Shown: positions 37,597-47,666 of the stretch, one piece after another | Numbering within the stretch: the stretch's first letter is position 1 | How the letters are laid out: each line of letters begins with the position of its first letter | Assembly (NCBI GenBank): GCA_028103285.1 | Contig: JAOHNF010000003.1 | Span: 1-64,000 of the forward strand | Origin: Candidatus Pelagibacter sp. | Lineage (GTDB): Bacteria; Pseudomonadota; Alphaproteobacteria; Pelagibacterales; Pelagibacteraceae | Length of the DNA stretch: 64,000 nucleotides | Reading direction: 5' to 3' | Made by a program: the position numbers and the translations under genes | Notes under the pieces: model-generated | Told to the model about the DNA's origin: nothing | The model's input: only the letters and a program-made list of their open reading frames with translations | Database searches by the model: none

Positions 37597-38442
37597 TCCT
37601 TCAACATAAGTTGGATATTTTAATTTATAATTAAAAAATTCTTTCATCTTTTTATTATCTATTTTTTTTGAGTCTTTATAAAAATTTTTTAACATTTCAC
37701 TTTCTATCTCATTTATTTCTATAGTTTTAGGTTTATCTATTCCTAATAGTTTCGCTCCATATATAGCGACTTCTTCTGCAGGTGCAGGTTGATTATCTGA
37801 GATGTTGTAGATTTCTTTTTTTTTAAAATTATTTAAAGAGCTGGATAAAACATTTGCAATATCTTCTACATGAATGCGAGAGAAAAAATGATTTTTTTTA
37901 TTTATTATCTTGGTGTCTCCGGACTTTAATCTCTTTAAGATATTATATTGGTTAGAATAAATTCCTGATAATCTAAAAATTTGAAATGGTAAATCAAATT
38001 TAGTTGCTAGTTGCATCCATTCTTTTTCAACTTTGAGTCTTTCAATACCATTTGGTGAAGTTGGTTTAGTCTCGCTATTTTCTTCTACCCATTCTCCACT
38101 ATGATCTCCATAAACACTTGTTGCGGAAAGATACGTTATCCATTTAAATTTGCTTAACTTAAAATAATCTTTAAAATTATTTATAACAATATCAGTTCCG
38201 TTAATTGGAGCTATAGATAGAAGAATATGATCTGCTTCCTCAAATTTTGTTATTAAATTTTTATCAAAACCTTCTTCTGTAAATTGAAAGCTTTTATAAT
38301 TTATATTTTCAAATTTTTCATTTTTAGACTCTTCTCGTGATGTAATCGTTAATTTAAAGGGGATCCCTTGGTCATTTAGTTTTTTAATAAAGTTTTTTGC
38401 TACTTGCCCAAAGCCAAAACAAATAATATTCATTGTTTTCAT
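37567..38442 (-). CDS. NAD(P)-dependent epimerase/dehydratase-like protein
   Basis: A 291-aa extended SDR-type protein. The Rossmann loop is CFGFGQVAKNF, near the N-terminus; TYLSATSVYGDHSGEWV carries the usual SDR serine/tyrosine region, and SRIHVEDIA is present. The classical YxxxK is not clear (PNGIERLKVEKEW occupies that area), so catalysis may be atypical as in YeeZ-like members. It starts directly after the gltB stop with no gap. A second ATG three codons in is also possible. Confidence 0.75.
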   Translation of the reverse strand: MKTMNIICFGFGQVAKNFIKKLNDQGIPFKLTITSREESKNEKFENINYKSFQFTEEGFDKNLITKFEEADHILLSIAPINGTDIVINNFKDYFKLSKFKWITYLSATSVYGDHSGEWVEENSETKPTSPNGIERLKVEKEWMQLATKFDLPFQIFRLSGIYSNQYNILKRLKSGDTKIINKKNHFFSRIHVEDIANVLSSSLNNFKKKEIYNISDNQPAPAEEVAIYGAKLLGIDKPKTIEINEIESEMLKNFYKDSKKIDNKKMKEFFNYKLKYPTYVEGLNYIFNNVI

Positions 38443-41400
38443 TTAGCTAACCTTTTTAATTGCAGTCTTTAACGTGATTGGGTTATCTAGTTTGTCTAAC
38501 ATCTCTATAGGACAAATTTGCTTGAAGTTTTTTAATTCAACTTTAAAATTATCTAATATTTTTTTAGCTACCGCTGAATTAGTTTCTTTTAAAAATTCAT
38601 TTAATTTCTCTTTTAAAAATGATTTCCAGAAATCTGTTTCAATTTGCTGCCAAATAATAGTTGCTGGATTAGCATAATTTTCAAATTCATCTTTTGCATC
38701 GTACACAAATGCCATTCCACCCGTCATACCTGCTCCAAAATTATCTCCTACTTCTCCCAATATTATGGCAGTTCCGCCAGTCATATATTCACATCCGTGC
38801 GCACCGCAACCTTCAACTACTGAAAGACTCCCAGAATTTCTTACAGCAAATCTTTCTCCAGCCTGGCCTGATGCAAATAATCTTCCTGTAGTTGCACCAT
38901 ATAAAACTGTATTACCTATAATTGTATTTTCGTTTGAAATAAGTTTATTTTTTGGAGAAGGATAAACAATAATAGTTCCGCCGGATAATCCTTTTCCTAC
39001 ATAATCGTTGCAATCACCTTCGACTGTCAGCTTAATACCTTTAGTTAAAAATGCTCCGAGTGACTGTCCAGCTGAACCTGTTAGTTTTATATCTATAGTA
39101 TCATCTGGTAATTTATTATTACCATATGTCTTGTAAATATAATGAGATAGCCGAGTTCCTACAGATCTTGATGTGTTTTCTACTTCATAACCAAAAATAT
39201 TTTTTGAATTAGGATTAATATTTTTTTTAATATCTGACCAAATTTTTTCATCTAGAGTGTCTGGAACTTTGTTAATATGTCTATCCTTGCAGTATCTCAA
39301 GTTTTCACCAGGATCAGCTTGAACCAATAAAGGATTAAGATCTAAATCATCTAAATTAGATGCTCCTTTATTGACTTGAGACAACAGATCTGTTCTACCA
39401 ATTATTTCATTAACTGACTTAAATCCCAGTGAAGCAAGTATTTGTCTTACTTCTGTAGCAGCAAATTTAAATAAATTAACAACTTTTTCTGGAGTCCCGG
39501 TAAATTTTTCCCGTAAAGCTTTGTCTTGACTACAAACACCGACTGGACAAGTATTAGAATGACATTGTCTGACCATAATACATCCCATGGCAACTAATGA
39601 TGATGTACCCATTCCGTATTCTTCCGCGCCCATCATCGCAGCCATAATTACATCTCTCCCTGTTTTTAACCCTCCATCAGTTCTTAGTGTTACCTTGTGT
39701 CTTAAATTATTTAAAGTAAGAATTTGATTAACTTCTGTTAACCCCATTTCCCATGGTATACCTGCATACTTAATACTTGTTTGTGGGCTTGCTCCAGTGC
39801 CGCCAGAATGACCTGAGATTAAAATAATGTCAGCCTTTGCCTTGGCTACACCTGCAGCAATAGTTCCAATTCCAGTTGAAGCTACTAATTTAACCCCAAC
39901 TCTTGCACCGGGATTAATTTGTTTTAAATCATAAATTAATTGAGCTAAGTCTTCGATAGAATAAATGTCATGGTGAGGTGGAGGTGAAATTAAAGTGACG
40001 CCTGGTGTAGAATGCCTTAACCTTGCTATTTCTTTTGTAACCTTAAAACCAGGTAATTGACCGCCTTCTCCAGGTTTAGCGCCTTGGGCCATCTTAATTT
40101 CTATTTCATTTGCATTGTTTAAGTAATCTACGGTGACACCAAATCTAGCTGATGCTATTTGTTTTACCCTTGAGTTAGCGCTATCACCATTTGCAAGAAT
40201 TCTAAATCTTTTTGCATCTTCTCCACCTTCTCCGCTACAAGACGCACCTTTAATTCTATTCATTCCTGTTGCTAAAGTTTCATGTGCTTCTGATGATAGG
40301 GCTCCATGAGACATACTTCCACTTCCAAAGCGTTTTAGTATCTCTTCAAGAGGTTCGACCTCATTAATATCTATTGGTTTTCTTTTATTCTTAAATTCTA
40401 TTAAATCTCTAATATTAATTGGCGGTAAATCGTGTATTCCAGCTGAATATTTTTTATATTGCTCATAAGAACCACTGCCTACAGCACTTTGTAATAAATG
40501 AATAAGTTTACCTTGATATTGGTGATTCTCTCCACTTTTTCTATATCTATAAAGACCTCCTATCGGTAAAGAAAAAATATTTTTAGCATTAAATTTTTTA
40601 TGAAGTTCTTTTATTTTTTTTTCAATACCAATTATTCCTATACCTGAGATTCTAGAGGACATGCCAGGAAAATATTCAGAAACTATTGCTCTACTTAAAC
40701 CTACAGCTTCAAAATTACATCCGCCTCTGTAAGAGCTTATTACTGAAATTCCCATTTTAGACATTATTTTTAAAAGTCCGGCATCTATTGATTTTTTAAA
40801 TTTAACTACACAACTTTCAAAATCAGATTTACCAAATAGTTTTTTTTCAAATCTTTGATAAATGCTATCTATAGCTAAGTAAGGATTTACAGTGGTTGCT
40901 CCTACTCCTATTAGAACTGCAAAAGAGTGAGTGTCTAAAGCATCAGAACACTCTGAATTTAATGAGCAGTAGCCTCTTAATCCATTTTTAACTAAATGAG
41001 AATGAACAGCCCCAATAGTTAAAATGCTAGGAATACTAGCTTTTAAATTAGAAATATTTTTATCTGATAAAATTATACAGGTGCTACCTTCCCTTACAGC
41101 AGTTTCTGACTCATCACGAATTGACTCGATTCTATCTTTTAATGATGATTCTATATCAAAAGTGCAATCGATTACTTTTACTTTTTTTGAAAAAAATTTT
41201 TTAAATTTTCTAAACTGAGAGTTTGTAAGTATTGGACTATCAAGTACATAAATATTTTCTTTTGTTAAGTTATCAAAATCTAAAATATTTCCTAAATTTC
41301 CAAATCTTGTTTTTAAACTCATCACTTTATTTTCTCTTAAAGAGTCAATCGGAGGGTTAGTGACCTGACTAAAGTTTTGTCTAAAATAATGTGAGACAGG

Positions 41401-42939
41401 TCTATAATGACTTGAAAGTACTGCAACAGGAGTGTCATCTCCCATTGAGCCAGAGGCTTCTTTTCCTTCTTCAGCCATGGGATGCAGAATCAATTCTAAG
41501 TCCTCAATACTTAAACCAGAAAGATATTGCCTTTTTCTTAAATCATCGTTTAAAAAATTTGGTTTTTCATTTTGATTAAATATTTTTTTATTAAGATCAA
41601 TAATCTGTTTGTTATATTTTTTATAGTCTTTTGCTATTAGATCTTTAATTTCCTTATCTTTAAATAATTTTCCTTTTCTTAGATCTATTGCAATAATTTC
41701 TCCAGGCCCAAGTTTTCCTTTCTCAATAATCTTTTCTTCAGGAATTTTTATCATTCCAGACTCTGAACCAGCGAAAAATAAGTCATCGGAGGTAATTGAA
41801 TATCTTAGAGGTCTTAGCCCGTTCCTGTCAGATGATGCTAAAACCCATTTAGCATCTGTCGCACATATTGCAGCTGGTCCATCCCAAGGTTCTATAGTGC
41901 TATTTAAAAAATTAAATAAATCTTGGTGATTTTTAGGAACTGTCTTGCTTCTTTTAGACCAAGCGTCTGGTATCATCATCAATTTTATTAATGGAGCTAA
42001 TTTTCCTGAGTGTGTAAGTAATTCAAAAACATTATCTAAAGCTCCTGAATCTGATGCACTTCGTATTACCGGTTTAAGATTTTTAACATTTTTAAATAGG
42101 GGGCTAGACATGTCTTGTTCATGAATTTTCATCCAATTGATATTTCCTTTAATAGTATTAATTTCTCCGTTATGAGCTAATGCTCTAAAAGGTTGGGCTA
42201 AGTCCCAACTTGGAAATGTATTAGTCGAATATCTTTGATGAAATATAGCAAATCGCGATGTCAACTTTTCATCGTTTAGGTCTGGGTAAAACTCTGATAA
42301 CATTTCAGCCAAGAACATACCTTTGTAAACTATAGATCTAGAGCTAAAAGAACATATGTAGAGGTCGTCCAGTTGATTTTCTCTAGCGACTTTTTCAATT
42401 TTTTTTCTTGTTTCAAAAAGATCTCTCTCAAGGTTATTCGTTTCAAGTTTATCATTTTTTCTGAACATCACCTGAGCAATTTCAGGTCGATTCTGATTCG
42501 CTGTTTTTCCTAATACGCTTGGGTTTATAGGCACCTGTCTCCATCCATAGATATTATAATTTTCCTCCAACAGAGCTGCCTCTATAATTTCTCTACATTT
42601 TTCTTGTTTTGAATAATCTGTTCTTGGAAGAAAAATCATTCCAACACATATTCGTTTACCATTGTCTGGTGAATGTCCTGTTGCTAAAATCTTTTCTTTA
42701 AAAAAATCTGGAGCTATTTCAATTTGAATTCCTGCTCCATCTCCCGATTTACCGTCTGCATCAACTGCACCTCTGTGCCAAATAGCTTTTAATGCTTGTA
42801 TTCCATACTCAACTATTTTTCTAGATTTTTTTCCATTTGTCGATGCTATTAAACCAACACCACAGGCATCGTGTTCCATATCTTGACTATAATTAAAACT
42901 ATTTTCTAAAAGTTTTTTATTTTTTTTATAATTATTCAT
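38443..42939 (-). CDS. gltB: Glutamate synthase (NADPH) large subunit
   Basis: A 1498-aa enzyme. A 25-residue propeptide precedes the Ntn nucleophile C26 in HDACGVG. The type II glutaminase domain (HRGAVDADG, HQRYSTNTFPSW) is followed by the central domain, the FMN-binding synthase domain (GEGGQLPGFK, SGHSGGTGASP), cysteines for the 3Fe-4S cluster (CHSNTCPVGVC) and the GXGXG-rich beta-helix domain. It makes two glutamates from glutamine and 2-oxoglutarate. It follows gltD by 5 bases. Confidence 0.97.
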   Translation of the reverse strand: MNNYKKNKKLLENSFNYSQDMEHDACGVGLIASTNGKKSRKIVEYGIQALKAIWHRGAVDADGKSGDGAGIQIEIAPDFFKEKILATGHSPDNGKRICVGMIFLPRTDYSKQEKCREIIEAALLEENYNIYGWRQVPINPSVLGKTANQNRPEIAQVMFRKNDKLETNNLERDLFETRKKIEKVARENQLDDLYICSFSSRSIVYKGMFLAEMLSEFYPDLNDEKLTSRFAIFHQRYSTNTFPSWDLAQPFRALAHNGEINTIKGNINWMKIHEQDMSSPLFKNVKNLKPVIRSASDSGALDNVFELLTHSGKLAPLIKLMMIPDAWSKRSKTVPKNHQDLFNFLNSTIEPWDGPAAICATDAKWVLASSDRNGLRPLRYSITSDDLFFAGSESGMIKIPEEKIIEKGKLGPGEIIAIDLRKGKLFKDKEIKDLIAKDYKKYNKQIIDLNKKIFNQNEKPNFLNDDLRKRQYLSGLSIEDLELILHPMAEEGKEASGSMGDDTPVAVLSSHYRPVSHYFRQNFSQVTNPPIDSLRENKVMSLKTRFGNLGNILDFDNLTKENIYVLDSPILTNSQFRKFKKFFSKKVKVIDCTFDIESSLKDRIESIRDESETAVREGSTCIILSDKNISNLKASIPSILTIGAVHSHLVKNGLRGYCSLNSECSDALDTHSFAVLIGVGATTVNPYLAIDSIYQRFEKKLFGKSDFESCVVKFKKSIDAGLLKIMSKMGISVISSYRGGCNFEAVGLSRAIVSEYFPGMSSRISGIGIIGIEKKIKELHKKFNAKNIFSLPIGGLYRYRKSGENHQYQGKLIHLLQSAVGSGSYEQYKKYSAGIHDLPPINIRDLIEFKNKRKPIDINEVEPLEEILKRFGSGSMSHGALSSEAHETLATGMNRIKGASCSGEGGEDAKRFRILANGDSANSRVKQIASARFGVTVDYLNNANEIEIKMAQGAKPGEGGQLPGFKVTKEIARLRHSTPGVTLISPPPHHDIYSIEDLAQLIYDLKQINPGARVGVKLVASTGIGTIAAGVAKAKADIILISGHSGGTGASPQTSIKYAGIPWEMGLTEVNQILTLNNLRHKVTLRTDGGLKTGRDVIMAAMMGAEEYGMGTSSLVAMGCIMVRQCHSNTCPVGVCSQDKALREKFTGTPEKVVNLFKFAATEVRQILASLGFKSVNEIIGRTDLLSQVNKGASNLDDLDLNPLLVQADPGENLRYCKDRHINKVPDTLDEKIWSDIKKNINPNSKNIFGYEVENTSRSVGTRLSHYIYKTYGNNKLPDDTIDIKLTGSAGQSLGAFLTKGIKLTVEGDCNDYVGKGLSGGTIIVYPSPKNKLISNENTIIGNTVLYGATTGRLFASGQAGERFAVRNSGSLSVVEGCGAHGCEYMTGGTAIILGEVGDNFGAGMTGGMAFVYDAKDEFENYANPATIIWQQIETDFWKSFLKEKLNEFLKETNSAVAKKILDNFKVELKNFKQICPIEMLDKLDNPITLKTAIKKVS

Positions 42940-42944
42940 TTTAA

Positions 42945-44390
42945 TTAAGCTGCTTCTTCAGATTTATTTTTATTTGCTTTTATTTGTAAGTATTTTTCAA
43001 TTTCAATAGCTGCGTCTCTTCCATCTCTTATGGCCCAAACTACTAATGATGCCCCTCTTACAATGTCTCCAGCAGCAAAAACTCCATCTATATTTGTCTG
43101 CATCGATTTTAAATCAATCTTAACTGTTCCCCATTGAGAAATTGCTAATTCTTCTGCATTAAATAGTTTTGGAATATTTTCTGGATCAAAACCTAAAGAT
43201 TTAATCACAAGATCAGCTGGAATCTTATATTCGGAGCCATCTTCTATTACTGGTCTTCTTCTGCCGCTAGAGTCTGGTTCACCTAATTTCATTTTATTAA
43301 CTTCAACAGATGTAACTTTTTTATCTCCTATAAAACTTTTTGGATTTGTTAACCAAACAAATTCTACCCCTTCTTCAATAGCGTTACCTACTTCTCTCGC
43401 TGAACCAGGCATATTTTCTCTATCGCGCCTATATAAACATCTTACTGATTTTGCTTTTTGTCTTATTGATGTTCTTACACAGTCCATTGCTGTATCACCA
43501 CCACCTATAACAACTACATTCTTGCCTTCCGCATTTAATGTGCCGTTATCAAATAATCTTACTTTATCTCCTAGACCTTTTCTGTTTGAAGCTGTTAAAA
43601 ATTCCATTGCCGGGAAGATATTTTGCAGATCATGACCTGGTATATTTATTTCTCTAGACTTATAAACGCCTGTTGCGATTAAAACAGCATCATGTTTTTC
43701 TTTAAGTTTGTTTAGTGTTTCATTTTTTCCTACTTCAAAGTTTTGAACAAAATTAATCCCACTCTCTTTCAATAGTTTTGTTCTTCTCTCGACTACAAAT
43801 TTTTCTAATTTAAAATTTGGAATTCCATAAATTAAAAGTCCACCTGGTCTGTCGGATCTATCATAAATTGTTATTTGATAACCTAGTTTTCTGAGCTCTT
43901 CTCCGCACGCCATGCCTGCAGGACCCGCGCCAATTATCCCTATAGATTGTTCTAATTCTCTTTTTACTTTAAAAGGTTTGACCCAGCCTCTTTCCCAAGC
44001 TGTATCTGTAATATATTTTTCTACCGAGCCAATTGTAACTGTTCCATGACCAGATTGTTCAATCACACAGTTTCCTTCGCAAAGTCTATCTTGGGGACAA
44101 ATTCTTCCGCATACCTCTGGCATGTTGTTTGTGCTTTGAGAAATTTCGTAAGCTTCCTTTAATCTTCCCTCTGCTGTTAATTTTAACCAATCAGGAATAT
44201 TGTTACCTAAAGGACAATGAATTTGACAAAAAGGAACTCCACATTGAGAACATCTGCTTGATTGATCTTTGGCTTTATCTGTGATGAACTCATTATATAT
44301 TTCTTTAAAATCGTCTTTTCTTTTAGATGTTACTCTTTTTACAGGTGTTTCTTGCTTTAAATCTACAAATTGAAGCATTTTATTTTTCAT
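42945..44390 (-). CDS. gltD: Glutamate synthase (NADPH) small subunit
   Basis: A 481-aa flavoprotein that passes electrons from NADPH to GltB. The N-terminal iron-sulfur cysteines appear as CSQCGVPFCQIHCPLGN and CGRICPQDRLCEGNC; FAD binding is at IGIIGAGPAGMACG and the NADPH site at VVVIGGGDTAMDC. First gene of the gltD-gltB transcript. Its promoter would lie in the 164-base gap shared with uppP. Confidence 0.96.
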   Translation of the reverse strand: MKNKMLQFVDLKQETPVKRVTSKRKDDFKEIYNEFITDKAKDQSSRCSQCGVPFCQIHCPLGNNIPDWLKLTAEGRLKEAYEISQSTNNMPEVCGRICPQDRLCEGNCVIEQSGHGTVTIGSVEKYITDTAWERGWVKPFKVKRELEQSIGIIGAGPAGMACGEELRKLGYQITIYDRSDRPGGLLIYGIPNFKLEKFVVERRTKLLKESGINFVQNFEVGKNETLNKLKEKHDAVLIATGVYKSREINIPGHDLQNIFPAMEFLTASNRKGLGDKVRLFDNGTLNAEGKNVVVIGGGDTAMDCVRTSIRQKAKSVRCLYRRDRENMPGSAREVGNAIEEGVEFVWLTNPKSFIGDKKVTSVEVNKMKLGEPDSSGRRRPVIEDGSEYKIPADLVIKSLGFDPENIPKLFNAEELAISQWGTVKIDLKSMQTNIDGVFAAGDIVRGASLVVWAIRDGRDAAIEIEKYLQIKANKNKSEEAA

Positions 44391-44554
44391 ATGTTTAAAA
44401 TTAATTAATAATTAAGTTTTTTAATACTTAAATAAGGTCAATATTAATTACCTATATATCAATAAATCTATATTTTTGCTGTATTTTTTTGCATAGCTGA
44501 TATGCGTTAAGAGATGTCATTAAAAAAACAACCTTCAATTTTATATATTTAATC

Positions 44555-45313
44555 ATGATAGAGATTTTTCTTTTATCTTTAATTCAAGGAATTACAGAAT
44601 TTTTACCAATCAGTTCTTCTTCTCATTTAATAATTTTTTCTAAGTTCATGAACTTTGAAAATCAAAACTTAGCAATTGATGTTAGTTTGCACATTGGTTC
44701 ATTTATGGCCGTAATAACTTATTTTTATAAGGACATTATTAATTTTATTAAAAATAAAGATCTTTTTTTAAAGATAATGATTTCTTCTATTCCAGTTATG
44801 TTAATTGGCTTTTTTCTAGTACAAACAAATTTAATAGAAAAAGTTAGAAATATTGAAATAATAGGTTGGACAACATTAATTTTTGGAGTTCTTCTCTATA
44901 TTAGTGATAGGTATAAGTTAGATAAAAATATTAATACTAATTTTAATTATAAATCAGCAATTTTTATAGGTTTATTTCAAGTACTTTCCTTAGTTCCTGG
45001 GGTCAGTAGATCGGGTATTTCAATCACTGCAGCAAGATTTTTAAATTTTAAGCGATTTGATGCAGCCAAAATATCTTTTTTATTATCTGTTCCAACTTTA
45101 GGAGCTGTTTCTATATTTGGTTTAAAAAATTTAATTACCTCTCATGATATAAATTTTTCGATGTTAAGTTTAATTTTGATATTGTTATCATTTATATTTT
45201 CTCTTGCTACGATTAATTATTTTTTAAAATATATTAAAAATGCTAGTTTAAATATATTTGTAGCCTACAGAGTGATGCTGGGTTTAATTCTTCTTTTAAT
45301 CGCTTATCTATAG
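44555..45313 (+). CDS. uppP: Undecaprenyl-diphosphatase
   Basis: A 252-aa integral membrane protein of the BacA/UppP family. Conserved elements are QGITEFLPISSSSHL near the N-terminus and the PGVSRSG motif near the middle. It regenerates undecaprenyl phosphate, the lipid carrier for wall and glycan precursors. It is divergent from gltD. The 164 upstream bases are AT-rich with a short GCATA/TATGC hairpin and no recognisable riboswitch. Confidence 0.95.
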   Translation: MIEIFLLSLIQGITEFLPISSSSHLIIFSKFMNFENQNLAIDVSLHIGSFMAVITYFYKDIINFIKNKDLFLKIMISSIPVMLIGFFLVQTNLIEKVRNIEIIGWTTLIFGVLLYISDRYKLDKNINTNFNYKSAIFIGLFQVLSLVPGVSRSGISITAARFLNFKRFDAAKISFLLSVPTLGAVSIFGLKNLITSHDINFSMLSLILILLSFIFSLATINYFLKYIKNASLNIFVAYRVMLGLILLLIAYL

Positions 45314-45445
45314 AATAATTGTTATTACTATCAAAATTATTAAAACAATCAAAAAGAAAGCTAATACAGATTTTTGTAGTGATAAATTATAAAAAAATTT
45401 CATCAATTATCTTTATTACTTATATAAAAAATTTCAATATATTAA

Positions 45446-45522
45446 TGGTGCGCCTGCTAGGATTTGAACCCAGAACCTCTTGGTCCGAAGCCAAACGCTC
45501 TATCCAGTTGAGCTACAGGCGC
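45446..45522 (-). tRNA. tRNA-Arg(UCG)
   Basis: A 77-nt tRNA with acceptor GCGCCTG pairing with CAGGCGC, D stem GCTC/GAGC, anticodon stem TTTGG/CCAAG around the loop CTTCGGA (anticodon TCG, reading CGA), T arm TGGGTTCAAATCCTA and encoded CCA. Confidence 0.95.
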
Positions 45523-45582
45523 ATATTAATGAAATATCAAATAAACTATTGTATTTAAAGTAATTAAATTTATATTAATAAT

Positions 45583-46758
45583 ATGGATAATTCAGTTGTA
45601 ATCACATCTGCTGTTAGAACGGCTGTTGGTTCATTGGGAAAATCTTTCAGAAATATTTCAGCTGATGAGCTGGGTGCAGAAGTTATCAAATCAGCTATCA
45701 AATTCTCGAAAATAAATAATGAAGACGTTGATGAAGTTATTTTAGGTCAAGTATTAACTGGTGGCATGGGACAAAATCCAGCAAGACAAGCTGCTATTAA
45801 ATCAGGTGTTCCAAAAGAAAAACCTGCTTACATTGTTAATCAAGTTTGTGGTTCAGGAATTAGGTCGGTTGCATCTGGTTTTCAAAGTATAAAATCAGGT
45901 GACTCAAAAATTATTATTGCTGGTGGTCAGGAAAATATGTCTTTAGCCCCCCACGCAATTCACTTAAGACACGGAAAAAAATTAGGAGATGCTGCATTAA
46001 TAGATACTATGATTAAAGATGGTTTGTGGGATGCTTTTCATGGCTACCACATGGGTGTTACAGCTGAGAATGTTGCTGAAAAATTTCAAATAAAAAGGGA
46101 AGACCAAGATAAATTTGCATTTAAATCTCAAGAGAAAGCCCTTAAGGCTCAAAATGAAAATAAATTTAAAGAAGAAATAATAAATTTTAAAATTAAATCA
46201 AAAAAGGCCGTATTAGATTTTTGTAAAGACGAGCATCCCCGTGAAAGTATAAATTTAGAGACTTTATCTAGATTAAAACCAATTTTTAAAAAAGACGGCA
46301 CTGTGACAGCTGGTAATGCCTCAGGGATTAATGATGGTGCGGCTGCAGTGACTCTAATGTCAAGCGATTTAGCTAATAAAAAAGATATTGAAAAATTAGT
46401 ATCAATTAAATCTTGGGCTAGTTGTGGTGTTGATCCCGCTTTAATGGGAACAGGCCCAATACCATCTTCACAAAAAGCATTAGATCTAGCAGGCTGGGCT
46501 GTAAATGATGTTGATTTATTTGAAATTAACGAAGCTTTTGCCGCTCAAAGTATTGCCGTACTAAAAACTCTTTCTATTCCAGAGGAAAAAGTAAATGTTA
46601 ACGGAGGTGCGATTGCTCTAGGACATCCAATAGGCGCATCTGGAACTAGAATACTTGTAACCCTAATTCACGAAATGATAAAAAGAGATGTAAATAAGGG
46701 TTTAGCGACTCTTTGCATTGGTGGTGGTATGGGTATTGCAATGTGTGTTGAAAGATAA
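45583..46758 (+). CDS. Acetyl-CoA acetyltransferase (thiolase)
   Basis: A 391-aa biosynthetic-type thiolase. The acyl-accepting cysteine is C89 in NQVCGSGIRS, the histidine is in GGAIALGHPIGASGTR and the second cysteine is in LCIGGGMG. It condenses or splits acetoacetyl-CoA and acetyl-CoA. The acetoacetyl-CoA synthetase gene lies 0.9 kb away on the other strand, so the two could feed acetoacetate into acetyl-CoA. Full length, own ATG. Confidence 0.94.
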   Translation: MDNSVVITSAVRTAVGSLGKSFRNISADELGAEVIKSAIKFSKINNEDVDEVILGQVLTGGMGQNPARQAAIKSGVPKEKPAYIVNQVCGSGIRSVASGFQSIKSGDSKIIIAGGQENMSLAPHAIHLRHGKKLGDAALIDTMIKDGLWDAFHGYHMGVTAENVAEKFQIKREDQDKFAFKSQEKALKAQNENKFKEEIINFKIKSKKAVLDFCKDEHPRESINLETLSRLKPIFKKDGTVTAGNASGINDGAAAVTLMSSDLANKKDIEKLVSIKSWASCGVDPALMGTGPIPSSQKALDLAGWAVNDVDLFEINEAFAAQSIAVLKTLSIPEEKVNVNGGAIALGHPIGASGTRILVTLIHEMIKRDVNKGLATLCIGGGMGIAMCVER

Positions 46759-46769
46759 ATTATTTTTTA

Positions 46770-47666
46770 ATGGAGTTGCCTATTGTTAATCACCCTGACT
46801 ACGTAGCTAAAATCAACGATGATAACAAATTTCCTATTAAAAAATTTGGTGCTTTAGCAAAATATTTACTAAATGAAGGTGTGGTTAAAAATTTTCATAT
46901 ACCTAAAGAATGTTCTATCGAGACTTTGCGTTCATCTCACTCTTTAGAATATATAAATCATATTAAAAATAAAACTGTTGATTTAAAACTTCAGAAAAAA
47001 ATTGGTTTTCCGATTAATGATAGCGTTGTTAGAAGATCCTTTGTTGCAACTGGTGGAACTGTACTTGCTAGTAAACTTGCATTAGACTCGAAATTAGCAT
47101 GCAACACTGCAGGTGGTAGTCATCATGCTACATTCGACTATGGTGCTGGTTATTGTGTATTTAATGATGTTGCTGTAGCAGCCAATTATTTAAAAAATAA
47201 AAACTACGCTAAAAAAATACTCATAGTCGATTTAGATGTTCACCAAGGAAATGGTAATTCAGAAATATTTAAAAATGATAAAAATATTCTTACATTTAGT
47301 ATGCATTGTGCCTCCAATTACCCAGCAAAAAAGTCTAAAAGTGATATTGATATTGAGCTTAAAGATCGAATGGAAGATAAAGAATATTTAAATATTCTTC
47401 ATAAAAATTTAAAAGAGTTAAACAAAAACAAGTATGATTTTGTATTTTACATAGCTGGAGTTGACATTCATTTTGAGGATCGTTTAGGCAAACTTAAAAT
47501 TACTGATGATGGAATTAATAAAAGAGACCAAATAGTAATTGAAAATTTTTATTCGAAAAATACTCCTTTATGTGGTGTTTTAGGTGGAGGTTATAATAAG
47601 AGTTTCGAAAAACTTATTGAGCTTCATTCAATGCTACATAAGAATTGTGCAAATTATTTTAGCTGA
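46770..47666 (+). CDS. Histone deacetylase-family (arginase-fold) hydrolase
   Basis: A 298-aa zinc hydrolase of the HDAC/AcuC/acetylpolyamine amidohydrolase superfamily. Motifs are SHHATFDYGAGYCVFND (catalytic histidine pair), DLDVHQGNGN (metal-binding Asp and His), AGVDIHFEDRLG and GGGYNKS. Possible substrates are acetyl-lysines, acetylated small amines or acetoin-type compounds. It is 11 bases after the thiolase gene, probably cotranscribed. Its 3' end overlaps the opposing ligase gene by 13 bases. Confidence 0.88.
   Translation: MELPIVNHPDYVAKINDDNKFPIKKFGALAKYLLNEGVVKNFHIPKECSIETLRSSHSLEYINHIKNKTVDLKLQKKIGFPINDSVVRRSFVATGGTVLASKLALDSKLACNTAGGSHHATFDYGAGYCVFNDVAVAANYLKNKNYAKKILIVDLDVHQGNGNSEIFKNDKNILTFSMHCASNYPAKKSKSDIDIELKDRMEDKEYLNILHKNLKELNKNKYDFVFYIAGVDIHFEDRLGKLKITDDGINKRDQIVIENFYSKNTPLCGVLGGGYNKSFEKLIELHSMLHKNCANYFS

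Noticed and set aside
44391..44554. Riboswitch or regulatory RNA between gltD and uppP
   Set aside because: Only a 5-bp hairpin (44491-44505) is seen in AT-rich sequence; no recognisable riboswitch core.
45319..45558. 79-aa plus-strand frame after uppP
   Set aside because: It runs through the antisense of tRNA-Arg(UCG); its middle part is just the complement of the tRNA.
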